Assembly: GCA_016806645.1 (NCBI GenBank)
Contig: JACSYO010000427.1
Location: 2,192,001-2,256,000, forward strand
Origin: Ophiodon elongatus
Taxonomy: Eukaryota > Chordata > Actinopteri > Perciformes > Hexagrammidae
DNA length: 64,000 nt
Direction of reading: 5' to 3'
Shown here: piece by piece, positions 23,341 to 38,427 of the stretch
Numbering within the stretch: the first letter of the stretch is position 1
Layout: each line of letters begins with the position of its first letter
Program-made: the position numbers and the translations under genes
Notes under the pieces: generated by a model
What the model saw: only the letters and a program-made list of their open reading frames with translations
The model's database searches: none
What the model was told of the DNA's origin: nothing

Positions 23341-26300
23341 TCTTAAAACAAAGCACTAACGGGTAGAGATGTCTTTTTTTGTACTAAGTGTAAAGAAAAA
23401 TACTTTTTAGAAACTCTGACTGAAAATGTGTGTCTATTAGAAAATGACCCCAATCCCTAAAACACCTCATCTTTTCTTTAAACAAAGAAATATGAAAAAG
23501 GTTTCATTGCTACTGGTGGGTTGACACTTTCATGTTCAAACACCTTGGTTCTATTTTACTGTAGAATAGTTTGTTTGTAGTCCTTTCCCTCCCAAGCAGT
23601 AACATCTATGCTTTTGCAATTTCAAACAATTGACAGTAGCAAGAAAACTCATTTAACTGCAGAGATCCTTCCTCAATTCATTAAACATGAAGCTGATATG
23701 TTGCTGAATGTGTTGTTGAGTGCTGCACTGATATTTTCCATTCAGATACGACTCATGAGAACTAAATAAACTCCCATTTGACTCAGTTTGCTAGTTCATT
23801 GCTAAAATATAGTTGGAGTTGAACCTGCAGTCGGCCTTTTATTTAAAGAGAGACTTGGATCAGTTATTTTCAAAATATCTGTAAAGCTGTGTCAGTGGAG
23901 TGATGGTACAACTGCTCAACCATGCATATGACAACAGAGATGACAAAGCCCATACAATATATTATTATTATTATCATTTAAGATGATGTGCTGCCAGACA
24001 AGTGTTTAAAGTTCAAGTATCATTTGTTTCACTTAACACAAGGCTAACTTGGGTCTGATGATTTACACTCACTTCTTCTCATTAAGGTAACGTTGTTTTC
24101 TTCTGCTCAACGTTAAAGGGCAATTCCATTTTATAACAACTGGGATATTATTTTAGGAGTTTTGGACATCATTTCAGTCAGTTATAATGATATTGTACTC
24201 ACACAAGTAATTGCTGAGATCTGGGAACACAATGACGTCGGACAGACCCAGATTATCTAAACCACTTTGCTGGTAAAGACAATGAGCACACCCAAAATGC
24301 AGGATATAACGAGTGCACAGCTACAGCTAGTAAAGTTGGTCAAAGTTGAACCAGTCTGTCAACTTGTTTTCCAAATAACTTCAGCCATTCTCCTTTTTAG
24401 CGATCTCAAAATTCCCAGATCATTGCTATTATCTTGCTAAGTATCGTTATCATAACTGATAGGAATGAGAACCAAAACTACAGAAATAAGTTGGGTGCTG
24501 AAACTATTTCCTGATGAGCAACAGTACTTCAGTGCAGCGTCTCTGCTGGTTGCTGGTGATAACAAGACTGCAGAAAGTCAGAGCGCCCCGATGTTGTTCT
24601 CTAGGAAATGTTACAGCATTCAACTCCACATAAAACCATACATTATAATTATTTGAATCTTTCGCTAAGCTAAACTAATTGCCTCCAGGCTCTGAAGCTT
24701 CAAACTTGACACACAGACATGAGAGTGGTATCGATCTTGTGTTCGTAAGAAAGTGAATAAGTGAATTTTCTGAAAATGAAAGTGCAGTGTGAAAGAGGCT
24801 TAATGCCCCATTGGTTATAACTTGTGCTTTGCAGCACTTTCGGTTATGACCGCCATTTGATTTGTTGACATTCATGTTAATGCCGTCTATTCAGCTTTAA
24901 TCTATAATGGCATATCTTTCAAATTACGGACCATAGAGGCCAGTTTATCTTTTGGTTTACATATTAATCGATAGTTTTAGAATGTATTATAACTTTTGCA
25001 CATTGATAATAACCACACATTTAAGAGATTTAGAGACTGATGTTGCCTAGCCTTGCACTTTGCATGATTAGTATTTTGTATGTGCATCAGTCTTTAACTT
25101 ATTTTATTTCAGTAGAGGGGCTACTCAGATGGATCAAACGCAATTGTCATGTACATAGATTTGCATATTCACTCAATTAAAGTAAGTTATTAAAATAAGA
25201 TATCTGGCATATATAGACTTATTCTGACATTTATATTTTCTTATTGCATATAAATTCAAATAATAACTCCAGATGGAGGCATTTTAAATAATCATGTTTC
25301 CTTTGACAAGGATGCAAATGTATTTCCTCACATAAAAAGCTGATGTGTCTTTAATTTAATGATGATTTATATGAGTTGTATTATAAAACACACAAGAAAG
25401 TTTATCCTTGAACCTTGAGTACGGAATCTACATTCTTCATTTTATTGTTCTACGCATGTTGGTACAAGAATGTTCCCGCTCAGTGTTCAGTTGCCCGTAT
25501 CAACTCTTCCAACAAATATCCAAAGCTATTATTTTCATAAATTCTCCCCCTGTGGAGAAAAACACACACATTAAATCTGGTCATTGTGTGTGTCCAGGTC
25601 TGCAGCCAAACTTTATGCAGTCTGTTATGAAGTCTGTTATTCAAACATTCCAACCACGCTTAATATAGTAACTGGCAAATGCATTAGAAGAGCATAAATC
25701 ATTAAAAAATCAAAAATAAATAAATCAAGCCATGTGTTGACTTGCTGACGTTATTTTGTACACAGCGCATTTTCATAATGTGCTGTGGTCTTCTGTCTTG
25801 ATTGTGGCACGCACGGAACAGAAGTCAATTATCTCTCCCCGCATGGAAAGGAGCGTCCTCTCCATGTCAGTGTCAAGCAGAATATGTGATCAGAAACACA
25901 GAAAGAGAAGAAAAAAAAAAGACGGATTATGGAAAACTGTAATGTTCCATTAAAAATGAAAAAAACAATGCCCCCCCTTCGAACCCTCCACAAAATAAAT
26001 ACGGAGTAAGCCGGCAAAATGTGATTATTCATCAAGTCGGAATTGTTTTTTTTGTTTCAGGATGAAAAGCACCCATGCTGTTTTCTTCACGGGTAATTGG
26101 GGCTGCCTGGCTTGGGTGGTCACACCCACCTGTGACACTCGCAGTAACTCTTTACCTCCACTTTACATGTTTATTTTCTGTTGTGGTTGGAACGACAGTT
26201 TATATTAGCAGTGTATTCTCAAAGCATGATGCGGTACGATTCATGATACTCTGAACTGAATGAGGATTTAGGACTCTGGACGACCGGGACAGCTGGCTCG

Positions 26301-29300
26301 ACACTCGAGCCTCTCCTTGTGCTCTCTCTGTTGGCAGAGCCGTTCGGAGTCACTATAAATGGGAAGAGGACCTTCATGCAAATGACCTGATGTGAATAGG
26401 AAGTGGCTCAGTGTGCCTCTTGTTTTTAGACACACAAACAAGAGTGTACTTCTTTTGTGAGGGTGTTTTTTGAGATGGATGGGATGGCTCGATGAAACAA
26501 GGAGGTGCATGTGTAGCCGGAAACTGCAAGTGAAAAGAGTGGTTATTTAGGAGAGGAGCTAATTGAGAGTGGTTTGGAGAAAGAGTGGGTGCACTATATA
26601 AGTAGGAGCAGCTGTCGCACCAAGTGAGGGGCTATGTGCACAGCATGGTAAAAGATATGGTGAAACCTTTCTCTGCCAAGGAAGATAGCTAATTCATCAT
26701 ATTCACTCTTTATGGCCCTCAAAGTGATGTACTCTGTATTTTTGGAGGCAGTGGGGGATAATTTACATCCTTCAGAAATTACCATTTTGGACATGATCGC
26801 TGTCAGTGGTTCCATCCAGCTCTTTCTATGAAGTGGCTGGGTGAAAGAGAGCCATGCTATTTCATTCTTTCGCTGGACGCTCCCACTCGTCCTCCTGTAT
26901 GTGAAAAGCATTGTAGGCAGCCAGCCGAGCAGAAGTAAGATGTGTTTTGTTAGTTGTCTGAAGCCCTGGGCACCGGAACCGTGTAAGCTCCCCATACTAT
27001 GCCCTGGATTGGGAAAAATAAATCCATTTGTTTCTGACAAACATTTTGTCATTAAAAATATGAGATAGAAAAACAGAGTCTGCTGTGTGGGCCTTCTTCT
27101 AAAGCAGCTATTGTTTGGGTGTCAGGATCATTAGTTCATTGGGATATATTCTGCAAGCTAATGCTTCTGGTCTTATTCACACTGGGAGCGACGCACTTTA
27201 CAATTCAGGGCCCAATTTGGAGGAAAGACAGTCGCGAGGTAACATAACAACTGTCATTGCTGCAAAGGATGTAGCTCACGTCTGCCAAGGACATGCATTT
27301 ACTATATGCAAATCTATCGCATGATCCTGCTATTCAGAGTTCACTGGCAAGAAATATCAGGGTCTATAGTGCTTTGGGAAACCAGGGTTTGACCCAAAAG
27401 AGAATGTAAAGGAGTCTTTTACACTGTTTGAAGAGAACAGGAAAAACTCAACGAAACTAAAACGATTTGAGCCAATAAAGTAGCTCAAAATAGGTCGATC
27501 CTCCAGAGTGATTTCTTCATTTGGCTGACAAAACATTTTACTATCTGCTGTAAAGAGAATTTATTATGGTTCTCATGGTAATTGACTGGGTCTAAGCCAA
27601 AGGCATATAAAACAACTTTTAGTTCAGATTGTTTTAATGTTAGGAGCAGCATTGCTTTATGCTTTTTTTTCTGATTTCCTTCCCTGTTTTGTGAAGTGAC
27701 AGAAGCCCTCCCAAATCCCTTGAATTAGCTCCAACATTCTGCCTCCTCTTGTAATTTGTAACTTTGGCAAAGTGAGACGGGAACGTTGAGATCTGAAGCT
27801 TGGCCTCTAGAGATAAGACACATCTGCAAGAGTGGGGGAAGAGACGCAAGGGTGGCAAATAAAAATGAATTGCCCAAATAAAGGGATTAAATAAAAAATG
27901 GAGGAGTCAGAGGTCTTCTGAGCTGATGCTTGAGATTAGCCAGATACTAAGTGAGAAGAAAAGGATTGTTGTCACCCAGACGCTGCACTTCAATTACAGA
28001 CTTCTCCTCGGTTGAGGAAAGGGATGTTTAACAGTCCAATGGATGATGGATTATTCTGGGGCAATCCTTTCAGTCCTGTTTGTTATTCTAGGATGGGAAA
28101 GCTTTGGTTGAGGTGATACAACCCGAAAAAACATGGAAGCACTCCTGTGCAAAATCTCTTAGCAGGACAGAAATGCAAGCCGTCATTGCGCCATGATAAT
28201 GCTCATTAAAAATGTTAAAATCCTCAACAAAGCAGAAGAGCACACAATACAGTTTAATGCAGCCCGCAACACAGCCTGCAGCAATTAAGAACGTATAGTC
28301 TCTCTTTTTCTTTTTTTTTTTTTTTATGTGATCTCTTGGTGTTTTTCTGTGTTCCTTTAACTTTGTTTTGACTGCTTGTCTTAGCGAAAGACCATCATCC
28401 GGAGGTTTCTCATCATCTGTTTGATATTAGTGGTGAGGAACACATGGCCATTCAAAGGCAGAGCCCTGTGTGACATCATAAACCACAAGGCAAAGTGGGG
28501 ATCGTCAAGACCCCAGACTGAGGACTCTGAACGCTACCTGACTGCCTCCATCCATCTGCAACTGTACTGTCCAAATAATGTGCCAGAGTGTGTCTCTGTT
28601 TCTTATGCGTGCCTGTTTTTTCTTTTTTTTTGCTGAACTGTGTGTTGTCTCTTCTGCACAGAGATCTGAGAGGCCTTTTTTACGGATATCTTTTGTGTCA
28701 AATAGCATGCGGAGCACAATAAACTAAACTGAAATCAGCTGTCAAACATAATAGCAAAGAGTGTGTATGGTAATTAAATGAGAATAGGCAAGACGCAACA
28801 GAGTTTTAATTGAGCAGTTTGGGTGTAAATGCCCTTACTGTATCAAAATCAACGTCTCGCCTACACATGGCTCTGACTGAACAGGTTCAAAAATGTCTGT
28901 CACAGACGTTGTAAATTACTGTAGATTCACAGATATTAAAGTGAATGTTATTACTATATATATAAGCAGACAAGACATTAGCCTGGGGAGTAATGACTCC
29001 CAATTTGGCGTGCACACCTGTTTATGTTGGACTGGGGCAGTAAGCGGTGCTTGTAAAATATGAGCGAGGTTAATACTTATGCGGTGACGCCCTCAGGCCT
29101 CACAGCTACAGTAAGGACAGCATCAGCAGTCTGAGACGATGGGATGGGTCTAACCCCAGGCAATGCTGTATTTGTGTCTGTGTTCACGTGTGTGCAAAGC
29201 TCGTTCTGTTGATTTAAAGTGCATTAAGTATTTATTTGTCTGCTCACCTCACTTGGTGTTTCTACGAGTGTGTGTGCGTGTGTGTGTGTGTGTGTCATCT

Positions 29301-31404
29301 CCTGCCCGCTCGTGTGTGAGACAGACACATCCTTATGGGAAGTTGGTTTTCTACGTGGAGACATTTGGCCGAGGGAGTTCGAGGACAGCCCACACGCGCT
29401 TTTGTGCTGCTCAGTGTCCAGTGGTTGGCTCGGCCACGGCTTCTCCTTGAGGTTATTTTTCTCCTCACGTTTTGTTTTCATGAAGTGAGGTCGGGGTTTC
29501 TAAAAGCAGACTCCACCTAGGGAAAAACTACAAGACCCTTAAGGGCCCTTTTCTTAGCACTTCACCCCTCACCCTCTGTGAGACGAAGCAGGAGACAAAC
29601 GTTCTGGAAGAAGCACGTTACAATTTTCACAAACAGTATCGCAAATCATGTCATAGAAATGGATTTTCCATAGCCTGTTGCTTTTAACATACACTGAGGT
29701 ATTATTTCCAAGGACACAGCATGGATTTTTACAGCTAATTGCTTTGTAATTCATTTTTCTAAACCATGATTTGTCTTTTTAGCAAATTGAATTTGGCATT
29801 TGATTTTAATGCTGCAGATAATAAACCAAACTTACTAAAATTGAAAATAATTTACTCAGTCCAAACCATACTGTAGCAACTCAGAAAAGCTCCAAGTGCT
29901 GTACTCTGAATGATCTGTTCTGATAAAACATCAACATGCTACACAGCTGAGACCACAGAACTCGACACTCCGCAGCTGCCATTTGGAAAATATTGGCATT
30001 TTTAATGTTTTGGTTAACTTACACAGCACGCAACTGTTGTCAACAAGTTCCAAAAAATCTGTCTTGAAGTAATTTGCTCACCTCAAGCAACTTCTCATCA
30101 TCACTAAGCTCACTGAGAGGCAGAGTTAGTTAGTTTGCTACTGTAAAACAAGAGCAAAAAGAGTCAATTACTCTTTTGCTCCACGAAAGAGCGACACTTT
30201 AGAGTCAGGTCCAGAGAATAGTCCAGGAATAGCCAACCCAACCGAGTGAGATTCAGTGCCAGAGTATCATCCTTCCCTGTCTAGCCTGTGGAAAGAGCAG
30301 TGGTGGAGGTGAAGAGGTTCCATGATGTGGGTCATATACATGGAAAGTTCTGCGGGATCCTTTGCTTTTCCATGTGGAGGGAAGGTCACCGGAACAACAC
30401 ACAAACAGCTTCAACTAGACATGTGGCTAAGTGCGCTGCTGCAAGAAACACTGAGCCCTGTTGTTCAAACTAATCATCTTACGACTTTTAATGGCTTTTT
30501 CAGCTGTGTCAAACCCAACAAGTAATCCAGACTTTAAGCGCTCATGGCAGGTAATGATGAGCGGAGTGGTGACAAAGTTTGCTTAACACAAGTGAACTTG
30601 TCCATCTCCCGCTCAGGGAGTTGATGGCTAACTCAGTCTGTCAGCAGAGCGCACCGCATGGAAAGCAACATCAGAGAAACTGGTTGCCCAGCGCTTGTAT
30701 ATTTCTGTCTCCATCTGTGTCACTGGCTGGAAGTGGGCTAGTGTACATGCCTTTGAATATGTAGGGCATTGGACACCAGCTCCATGTGGTTTGGGAGAAG
30801 TTAAAGGCTGGTTGGGGCTTTAATCCGCCAAACCCTCCTCCCAGTTTTTCCCCTCTTTTTCTTGTCTCTGTGGGTCCTGTTTTCCCCCCACCAGCTCTCC
30901 ATCTACCGCACGGGCCCGTCAGCACCCAAACTCCAAAAAGACCCTCAGCTCCCCCCAGCCCCCCTCTACTGCCTACACAAAACTGGGCCTTGCCTCGCCG
31001 CAGTCCTGACGTCCTAATGGCTGATGGATGCACCGAGGTCACACTGATGATCTAGAGAAGTCCTTTGGTCCATCATTGAGCCTTTGATCAACATACTTAA
31101 CCCTTTCTTCCTAAGAACCCCCCTCAGTGGATGAGAATGTGGGGAGATTGAGTTACACAGTGCTGGGGAGCGGGCAGGCTGACATCCCTTTGGTAACACA
31201 TGTCTTTGTTTAAGGCAAAGCTCTGGCACTGACAGTCCTCTTCCAAGCTCCTCTCCTTCTCTTAATACCCCACCAGAGTTGCAGAGAGAGGATCTAGAGA
31301 GGAGATTCCAGCCGGCAGTCTAGGAGAAAACCTGCAGCTTTTTCCAAATGACCCGCATTGTTGGTCAGTCAACCATACAGTTAAACCAATAGAAAGCAAC
31401 CGTT
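23341..31404. other. Intergenic sequence downstream of wnt7b, first part
   Basis: I see no coding exon. The stretch contains a reverse-oriented repeat fragment (24655-24775), (ATT)n near 23960, a T15 run at 28311-28325 and a short GT run at 29268-29295. Parts of 25730-26060 and 26530-27060 are non-repetitive and could be regulatory. A TATA-like actatataag at about 26592 has no supporting gene. The open frames here (all under 155 codons) show no family resemblance. Confidence 0.7.
24655..24775 (-). mobile_element. Repeat family C fragment, reverse orientation
   Basis: The reverse complement reads ...gataccactctcatgtctgt...gtttagcttagcgaaag. This aligns with 31465-31523 (gacaccactgtcatatctgt...gttagcttagcttagcataaag). 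I recognise the family as a very common teleost interspersed repeat. No coding part is present. Confidence 0.75.
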
Positions 31405-31560
31405 AGACATATTGGGAAAAACTCCTATTTGCTTTCTTGTTGAGAGTTAGAGTAAGAGATTGACACCACTGTCATATCTGTATATCAATTATACTGCGGC
31501 CAGTTAGCTTAGCTTAGCATAAAGACTGGAAACAGCTAGCCTTGCTCTATTTAAAGATAT
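31405..31560 (+). mobile_element. Repeat family C fragment, forward
   Basis: Carries gctttcttgttgagagttag, gacaccactgtcatatctgt and gttagcttagcttagcataa followed by agactggaaacagctagcc, the hallmark string of this fish repeat. Related fragments are at 24655-24775 (reverse) and 41801-41880. Confidence 0.78.
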
Positions 31561-34324
31561 AGATCATTACCACAATGTGATTAAGCACATTGTACTTCCC
31601 AAAATGTCCCAAAATAACTAAAAAAGAAAGAAGATACCAGTATTTTATGCTTCGCAAAGGGCTTAAACAATGTATTTCTTACATGATTTGGTATTAACTC
31701 TAATCATTTGGAATAACTTTTACATTTGCTTTACACATTAAAAGCCTTTTACAGCTGTTATACGGTGCCAATATTACTTGGCTAATGCATAAGCAGGGCA
31801 TTGTAAGCACGTTCTATTAGTCAATTTCAGTCAGCAGTTGAGTAATAATCTTATTTGCAATGCAAGTATCAGCTTGTTGATTAGGAACACAGTTTTTTTG
31901 TATGTAGAAAGATGTGTGCTACCACAAAGTGATTTAATTAAATATTGATTCCAAGAAACAGGGTGCAGGTTTTGCTTAAAGCCAGAAAACTTGGCGTAAA
32001 GAATTATTTACAGTTCATCTGAATAACATATTCAAGCTATTCTCTGAATGAAGTTTGTTTTTTTAACCAATTAACTTCTGTGGGTGGGGGATTATAATCA
32101 TTATTATAACTATGAAGTGCAATATGGGTTGTAAATCTAATGAGAGCATAAGAGAGTTCGTTATATGGTGTTAATCAGGTCCTTCACTTTGAGTTCTGTA
32201 AACACAACAAATCAAATTTATGTTCTCGCATTAGCAAAGCAAAGTCTGGCAAAAAAAAATTCCTTACTTTGAATTTGCTCAATGATGATTTTCATTAGCC
32301 ATTTACAGCACATGAAATGAAATGTGGTTTGAAAGAGCAGTTACTCCGTGTGTTCATTTTAGGATCACCTTACCAGTATTCGGATATGTTCTATCAATTA
32401 GCGGGCTTGGGCAGAAAGCAGAGGAAAAATTAATGTGTTTCTAATTCTGAGTATCATGGTTTCTGCATATGGACCTGTATAGCATCCTTCCAAAGAAAAC
32501 TTCTACCCTTACATTTCTCTGTTTTATTGAGCTGAATTGCAATAAAATGTAATCCACAAATACATAAACGCATTAGACCTCATTGGGAAGTGTTATTAGG
32601 TCTGTCTTGGAGCAGCCGTAAAATCCATTTTTAAACTCCTGCTAGTTTTCTGGCCTGCGATCTGCAGTTACACCTCTCATCACTTGGGCCATTTAAGAAT
32701 ACTGCCTGCTCCACGTGGAGTCAAAGTGATAGGGCACCCCTGTTCCTGTCATGTCCCAACGGTCTGCTTGGCTTTCTGTGGACTTTTCCCATGCGCGCAG
32801 GTTGTTGAGGCAACAGCAGCTGTCAGACGGTGGTTGTTGGCAGGGCGTGGTGCCTGACCAGCGGGTCTGACCAGACACTTGTGCTCCTGCGCTCAGCCAC
32901 GGGAAGAGAGTTGACCCCAAAGCCTGCATGCCTCAGACTACTGGTTGACGCGCTGCGGTTGTCGGGGTCCATGACAGCGTGGATGAAACTCGTCAGTGTG
33001 GATGACCGGGAGTTCCTGGGTGTGCTTTGTCACATCAGGATTGGTTCATTCTGACAGAAGATTTCCGCGCTTCTTTAGCATGTGTATTCATCTTCCTTTG
33101 ATTGAGCTTATATAAACTGGCTAAGTAACTTCACAGCTAAACAAACTGTGATTTGTGACCCACAGTAATCCTGTTCTTGGGTCATATCCCTTCTTTTCTC
33201 TTTCCTAAAATATGCTACTTGAAGTTCCCTCAAAGAGATCTTTAGATCTGGCTGAAGAATAAATAGCGAACGCTGCTTGAAGCAGAGTCGGTTTGAGTGA
33301 TGACTGTTGCTATGGCAACCACCTTATGTTTTCAATTTGAAGCTGACATCTCAATAGGTCCTGTTGTGTCCTGATATGTGGGGATAGTAAATGTTATAAA
33401 TGTATGAGGTGAGTTATTAGGAAGTCTGTTAATTACAGGGGTGGGACTAGGTATAAATCTTGCAGATTAGAGGCTGGATGTATAAGCAAAACAATCTGCA
33501 AGCTCAACACTTGGTACTTGATGGCAGTGCCGGATAGCCGCAGTACAAATACGTTGCATGGGAGACTCAATTATCAAAGTCAAGCTGAGTCTGCATGAAA
33601 TTGAAGCTGATGAATGTAGATTCATAAAATAGGTAGAGGGTGGCCATGTTCAGTGAAAGAAGCAGTGCAGGTCATTCAATGTTTTACATGTGATATTTAA
33701 TTATTGCCATACATATGCCAAGTGTGTGACCTCAAACTCAAGAATTTTGCGTTTAAATTCAAAGTGATGATATAATGGCATAGGAACACAAGCTTTCTGT
33801 ACTAGCAAATGCAATATGTGGCTTAGTAAGGCGCTGGACCATGCTCCAAGTTCATAGGCCACTTAGTCGAAATCTACGCAGACTTTTGCGCATCTTCTTA
33901 ACACCACTACATTGTCCAAACCTTTTTTGGCCATGTGCACTACAAACTTAATTACGGTGATATCACCTGTCTGTATTGTTGTTGTTGGTAATAATCCCTA
34001 ATTGCACAGAAAAACTAGGGATCATCAGTGCCTATACTCGCCTTATTAAGCGGATCAAGTTTTAGCTTTACTGTGACTGATCTGGATTAAATACAGCTTC
34101 TTTGTAACTGTCATAGTATAATGAGGTGAGTTGAGGTGTTACTATCAGAAAGAGTAGAGAAACACATTTGTCCCTAAGAAAAACTACAGGTGTAAACTGT
34201 GATGGAAGTCAAAATATAAACTTACTCCATTTATCCTTTTTCTTTTCCAAATAACACACAGGAAATGTACAGTTTCCGCTTGTTACACATACAGTCTCTT
34301 TTCCATGTTGGTTTACTTAGTACG

Positions 34325-34575
34325 CAATAAAACTACTTGGTTAGGTTGAGGAAACTAAAGTACTTGATTTTCCTTAGGAAACGACCGTGGTTCTGGTTAA
34401 AAAAATCTGGGATGGTTACGTAATTGCATTATTTCAGTACAGAAGTTACATAACAAAACTACAGTGAAAAAGTCAACATGTGGACTTTTGATTTCACACG
34501 GGACACAAACAACAATCTCCTGGGTGAAAGTTCTGTGTTTGTTTGACCCATCCACCTCCCCTCCTGCCCGACATG
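34325..34575 (+). mobile_element. Repeat family D, copy 1
   Basis: Contains aaactacttggttaggttga, gttacataacaaaactacag, ttttgatttcacacgggaca and ctcctgggtgaaagttctgt followed by gtttgtttgacccatcc. The 3' half aligns with 49325-49435. I recognise it as a widespread teleost repeat. There is no coding capacity. Confidence 0.72.
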
Positions 34576-37500
34576 AGGAAGAAAAAAGAAGAACACAGTA
34601 CAAGTGATTTACAGAGCACACATGTTAGCTGTAGAAGACAAATAAAACACAATTTAATTTCAGTTGGATTTACAATGCTATTATTAAAAATAGGAATGAT
34701 GGCGAAAACCATGAAAATAAGACCCACATTGTGACCAGAATAATGTTTTGTGCAAATGTATTTAAGTTTGAGGAAGTTTTCTTTTCCCACTATAAAGTGA
34801 TGTGTGGTCATACGGAAAGGTATGCAGATCTGAAGTGTCAAATGGATCACAACAGAGGTGAAAGAAAGTGAGAGAGGTACACAAACACAAACAAACATTC
34901 CTACTGGGTGAGAGCAGGCGAGGCTGGGTGATGAGAATGGGTCAGGAGGGAGGCTGATGCCTGGAGCTGGAGAGACAGGTCTAGAGGTTGGAGCATTCAT
35001 GCACAATGGGCCATGAGAGGCTCCTTTCTCCGTTGTGGCAGGCCCATTCACAGGTTCCTCCTCCCCAGCCCTGAAAAGGACCCCACATGCGTCCCCGCTG
35101 GCCTGTCAGCCCACTTTGCTTTCCCATCCCTCCCCAACAGCTGTTTCTGGGTGGCGTTGTGTCATTAGTTGTACTCATTTACGGCCCCCTGCCTGTAAAG
35201 AGCTTGGTTTTTGTTGGAGTTGTTGTGGTAGCTCGCTCACATTTGGTTTCAAATATGTTGCGTGTAAGTTATTTGATGGTTTGGCTGTTGACAAGTGCTG
35301 GTTAAACTAAATTGGGTCCTCATAGAAAGAAAAAAAAGAATCGGGCCTCCATTGCGAGCGAACACTTCAGTAAATTTTTCAAAAGTGACGTATTTTTTTC
35401 TGCGCTGCCGTTTCGACATTGCAGGAATGGTTTCCTTTAACCATAATATAATGTTGCTGGCACAAAATGTTTGAAAGAGATATTTCCTAATTATGACTGA
35501 GGAACATAATCTGTGATCAGATATCAAATGAAACCAAGAGGGCATGTTTTCGTGTGGAGAGCAAAACTCCGCTCTGCAATTTTGGCGAAGCAATGAGATG
35601 TCTCAGACACTCACTGACACTCGCTCTGACTCGAAAAGACATGGCATCGTCTACCACAGCAACTCTGACATTTTCCGGGTTTTGGATAAGCAGGTGCACC
35701 ACCGCGACCCTCATGGAAAGAGTCTTATGTCGAGAATCAACCCACTATCACTCCCAATCCACATAAAGACCTTGTGAATTGCCCAAGAGAACAGCAGTGG
35801 ATATATCACGTGAAGAAATGATATGGCATACTGTTATGGTTCTGAGCCAGAAGAGCTATAGGGGAGCCACGTGTGGTCAAAGTGGTGAAGGGAGGCCTCA
35901 TAGTGTTGGCAGCCACGTGTGCTATACTCCACCAGATGCTGCTTCCACTGTCATTTGTTTGAAGCAATTGCAGATTTAAGGATCTACCTGCTTACATTTG
36001 AACCAGACTGCAATATAGTTTCAGTGCACTGTGTAAATCAGGCTCGTTTTTACATCAGTTCAACTCTGATTTATTCTAAATTTATAATAATCATATCAAA
36101 AGTCACAACAATCATGTGCGAGACTGAGCACTTGTCCAATTGCCATGCATTCTACATTTGGACACAGCTTGTGGCTTATGGAATGCTTTTAGAGGTCGAT
36201 ATAATTAGTCGTTGCGTAAACACGTGGAATTTGTTACAAGGATTTCAGTTATCAAAGCTGTACAGCAGTTCTTTTCCCCCCACATTTTTCATATTTTCGT
36301 TGCTTTGTTGTTGACTTTGTTTCAAGCTGTGTTTTGTGAATGAGGGTTCTGGTATGGCCTCCAGTGTGATCAGCAATCTTAATATTTTGTGACTTACAAG
36401 TGTTTTTCATCACAGTGGGAAATGAGCTGTAACATCACAGAGGAAAAAGCTTGGAAGTTCAGTGTTTAGCCATATTTTGGGTGAAAATATGACTGTTTGG
36501 AGCCCACTGAGCATACACATGGAGAGCAGAGGATTGGATACTGTTGCAGGAGTGATTTGAGAAGTTTGTATGGAAATGTTTTCCACAGTGAAGTGGTCAG
36601 TATTGAAATCGATTGTAGCTGAAGTGAACTCAAACTAGCCATGGGCTGGAAATAAGGAGGAAAAGGACCAATGATGTGTTAACCATTGATTTCTAAATAC
36701 GTTATATACAGGATGCAACTGTCCAATCAACCGTTATCAATACTTATAATTACAGATTCAATGTCTAGTATTACTCAGTTACATTAATCCAGTCACAGTC
36801 CTTGGAACCTCAACCATTCTTGGCCTCATCGAGCCTAATGATTCTGAATTTCAACAGAAGAGATTTTGTATTTCTCGTAAGGAAAAAACTGTATCAGATC
36901 AGTATTTGGAACTTTGGTACTATGAGCTGTGATATCGGAGGAGGTATTGGGAAAGAAAAAGTATGTATGGTCAACAAATAAGTGTGTTCGTTTCACGGTT
37001 ACACAAGATTTACAAATTATATAGCTGTTTCTTCAGTAACAAACACTATTCAGGCATCACACCAGAACCCAACAGATCATTACGCTGGTGATAACTCATT
37101 CATTCAAGTAGCAGCTGACAACTCCAACTAAATACCTCCCAAGCTTCCTTTCCATCATTGTAATAGGAACGTCATGGCTAATGGTGGAATCAGGGCCTTA
37201 GGATTTCCCTGCCTATGTATGTAAGTGCCCATGCCAGTCATGAGGCTTGGGTCACAACAGCCATTCTAATCAGCGGTCATCATGGTCCAGTTGTTAATGA
37301 TTGAGTGTGTTCCCTGTGCTGACACTAAGTGGTGAGTCAGGTCAAACGGCCATTCAGAGGAATGCCATTTCGGACATTCCAATGCTGATGTTCCCTCAGG
37401 TTCACATCACAGAGGGTGCAAGGGAAAAAAGGTCGAACAATGTGATCTGGAATCTGGGAGGGAGTTTGCCTCCGCTTGTTCACGGCTCCTGAGATATGAG

Positions 37501-38352
37501 TTAAACATGCGGAATGTTAATCTGTCAATGTGTGGTCATGGTGCGTTTTTGTAAGCGGTTGTGATTTGAATCACGAGGCCCTGTAATTGTGCCCATACCC
37601 TCTCCGCCTATCAGGCGCGATTAGAGGTAACCAGTTCTGACACCCTGATGGCCATGAGAGACATCCCTCGCCCGCCAACAAAGCCACATGTCACACACGG
37701 CCATCTTGTTTTCTCCCAGCAGGCCTCTGGAATGTAGTTCATCCCCACAGCCTCTTCAATAAGGCCATTCTACAAATTCAGGGTTGGCAGCTATTGAATC
37801 TTAACTCTTCAGCGGGATGCAAAATAGCTCTCAGCATGTGAAACTGTGTAGAACGAATGCATTTTACCACCCTTTATCTGCCCCTCAATAGACTGTCTTC
37901 ATTGACACAGGCATTCTGAAGCCTGTCTTGGTCAACTTGTCTCCAAAATGTAATAGTGAAACAGCAGGGAAGACATATGTGATCATCAACTCAGGCTCTA
38001 GCAATGCTAACGACCGTCCTGCACTGGAAACATAAACCTCCGGGTTTTAAAGTTCACAAAAACAGTCAACGCTGTTCAAAATTGTTTGCATGAAGTGCAT
38101 CTGAGACCCCAAACCCTGTGTGTACCAGTCATAACCTTCTTTGGTTTCTCGTTTGAAGGAAGTGAAAAATGCATTTTTTAATCTCAGTATGCAGGGATAG
38201 ATCCATGCCATGTTGGAAAAACATTTGCACCACAGCTCTGGTTTGTGGCTGGCTATTGTACAGGGAGTGGTATTTCACTTATGAAGTGATTCCGTTACAG
38301 CTGTCCCCTCAACCATCCCCCCTCTGCACGCACTCACTTACTCCCATTCAAC

Positions 38353-38364
38353 CACACACACACA

Positions 38365-38421
<57 letters not shown>

Positions 38422-38427
38422 ACACAT
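38353..38427. repeat. (CA)n microsatellite, interrupted
   Basis: About 75 bp of CA units with single aa and ta interruptions. Confidence 0.95.

Noticed and set aside
26591..26600. A TATA-like box (actatataag)
   Set aside because: No gene, CpG island or initiator follows it. AT-rich intergenic DNA gives such matches often.
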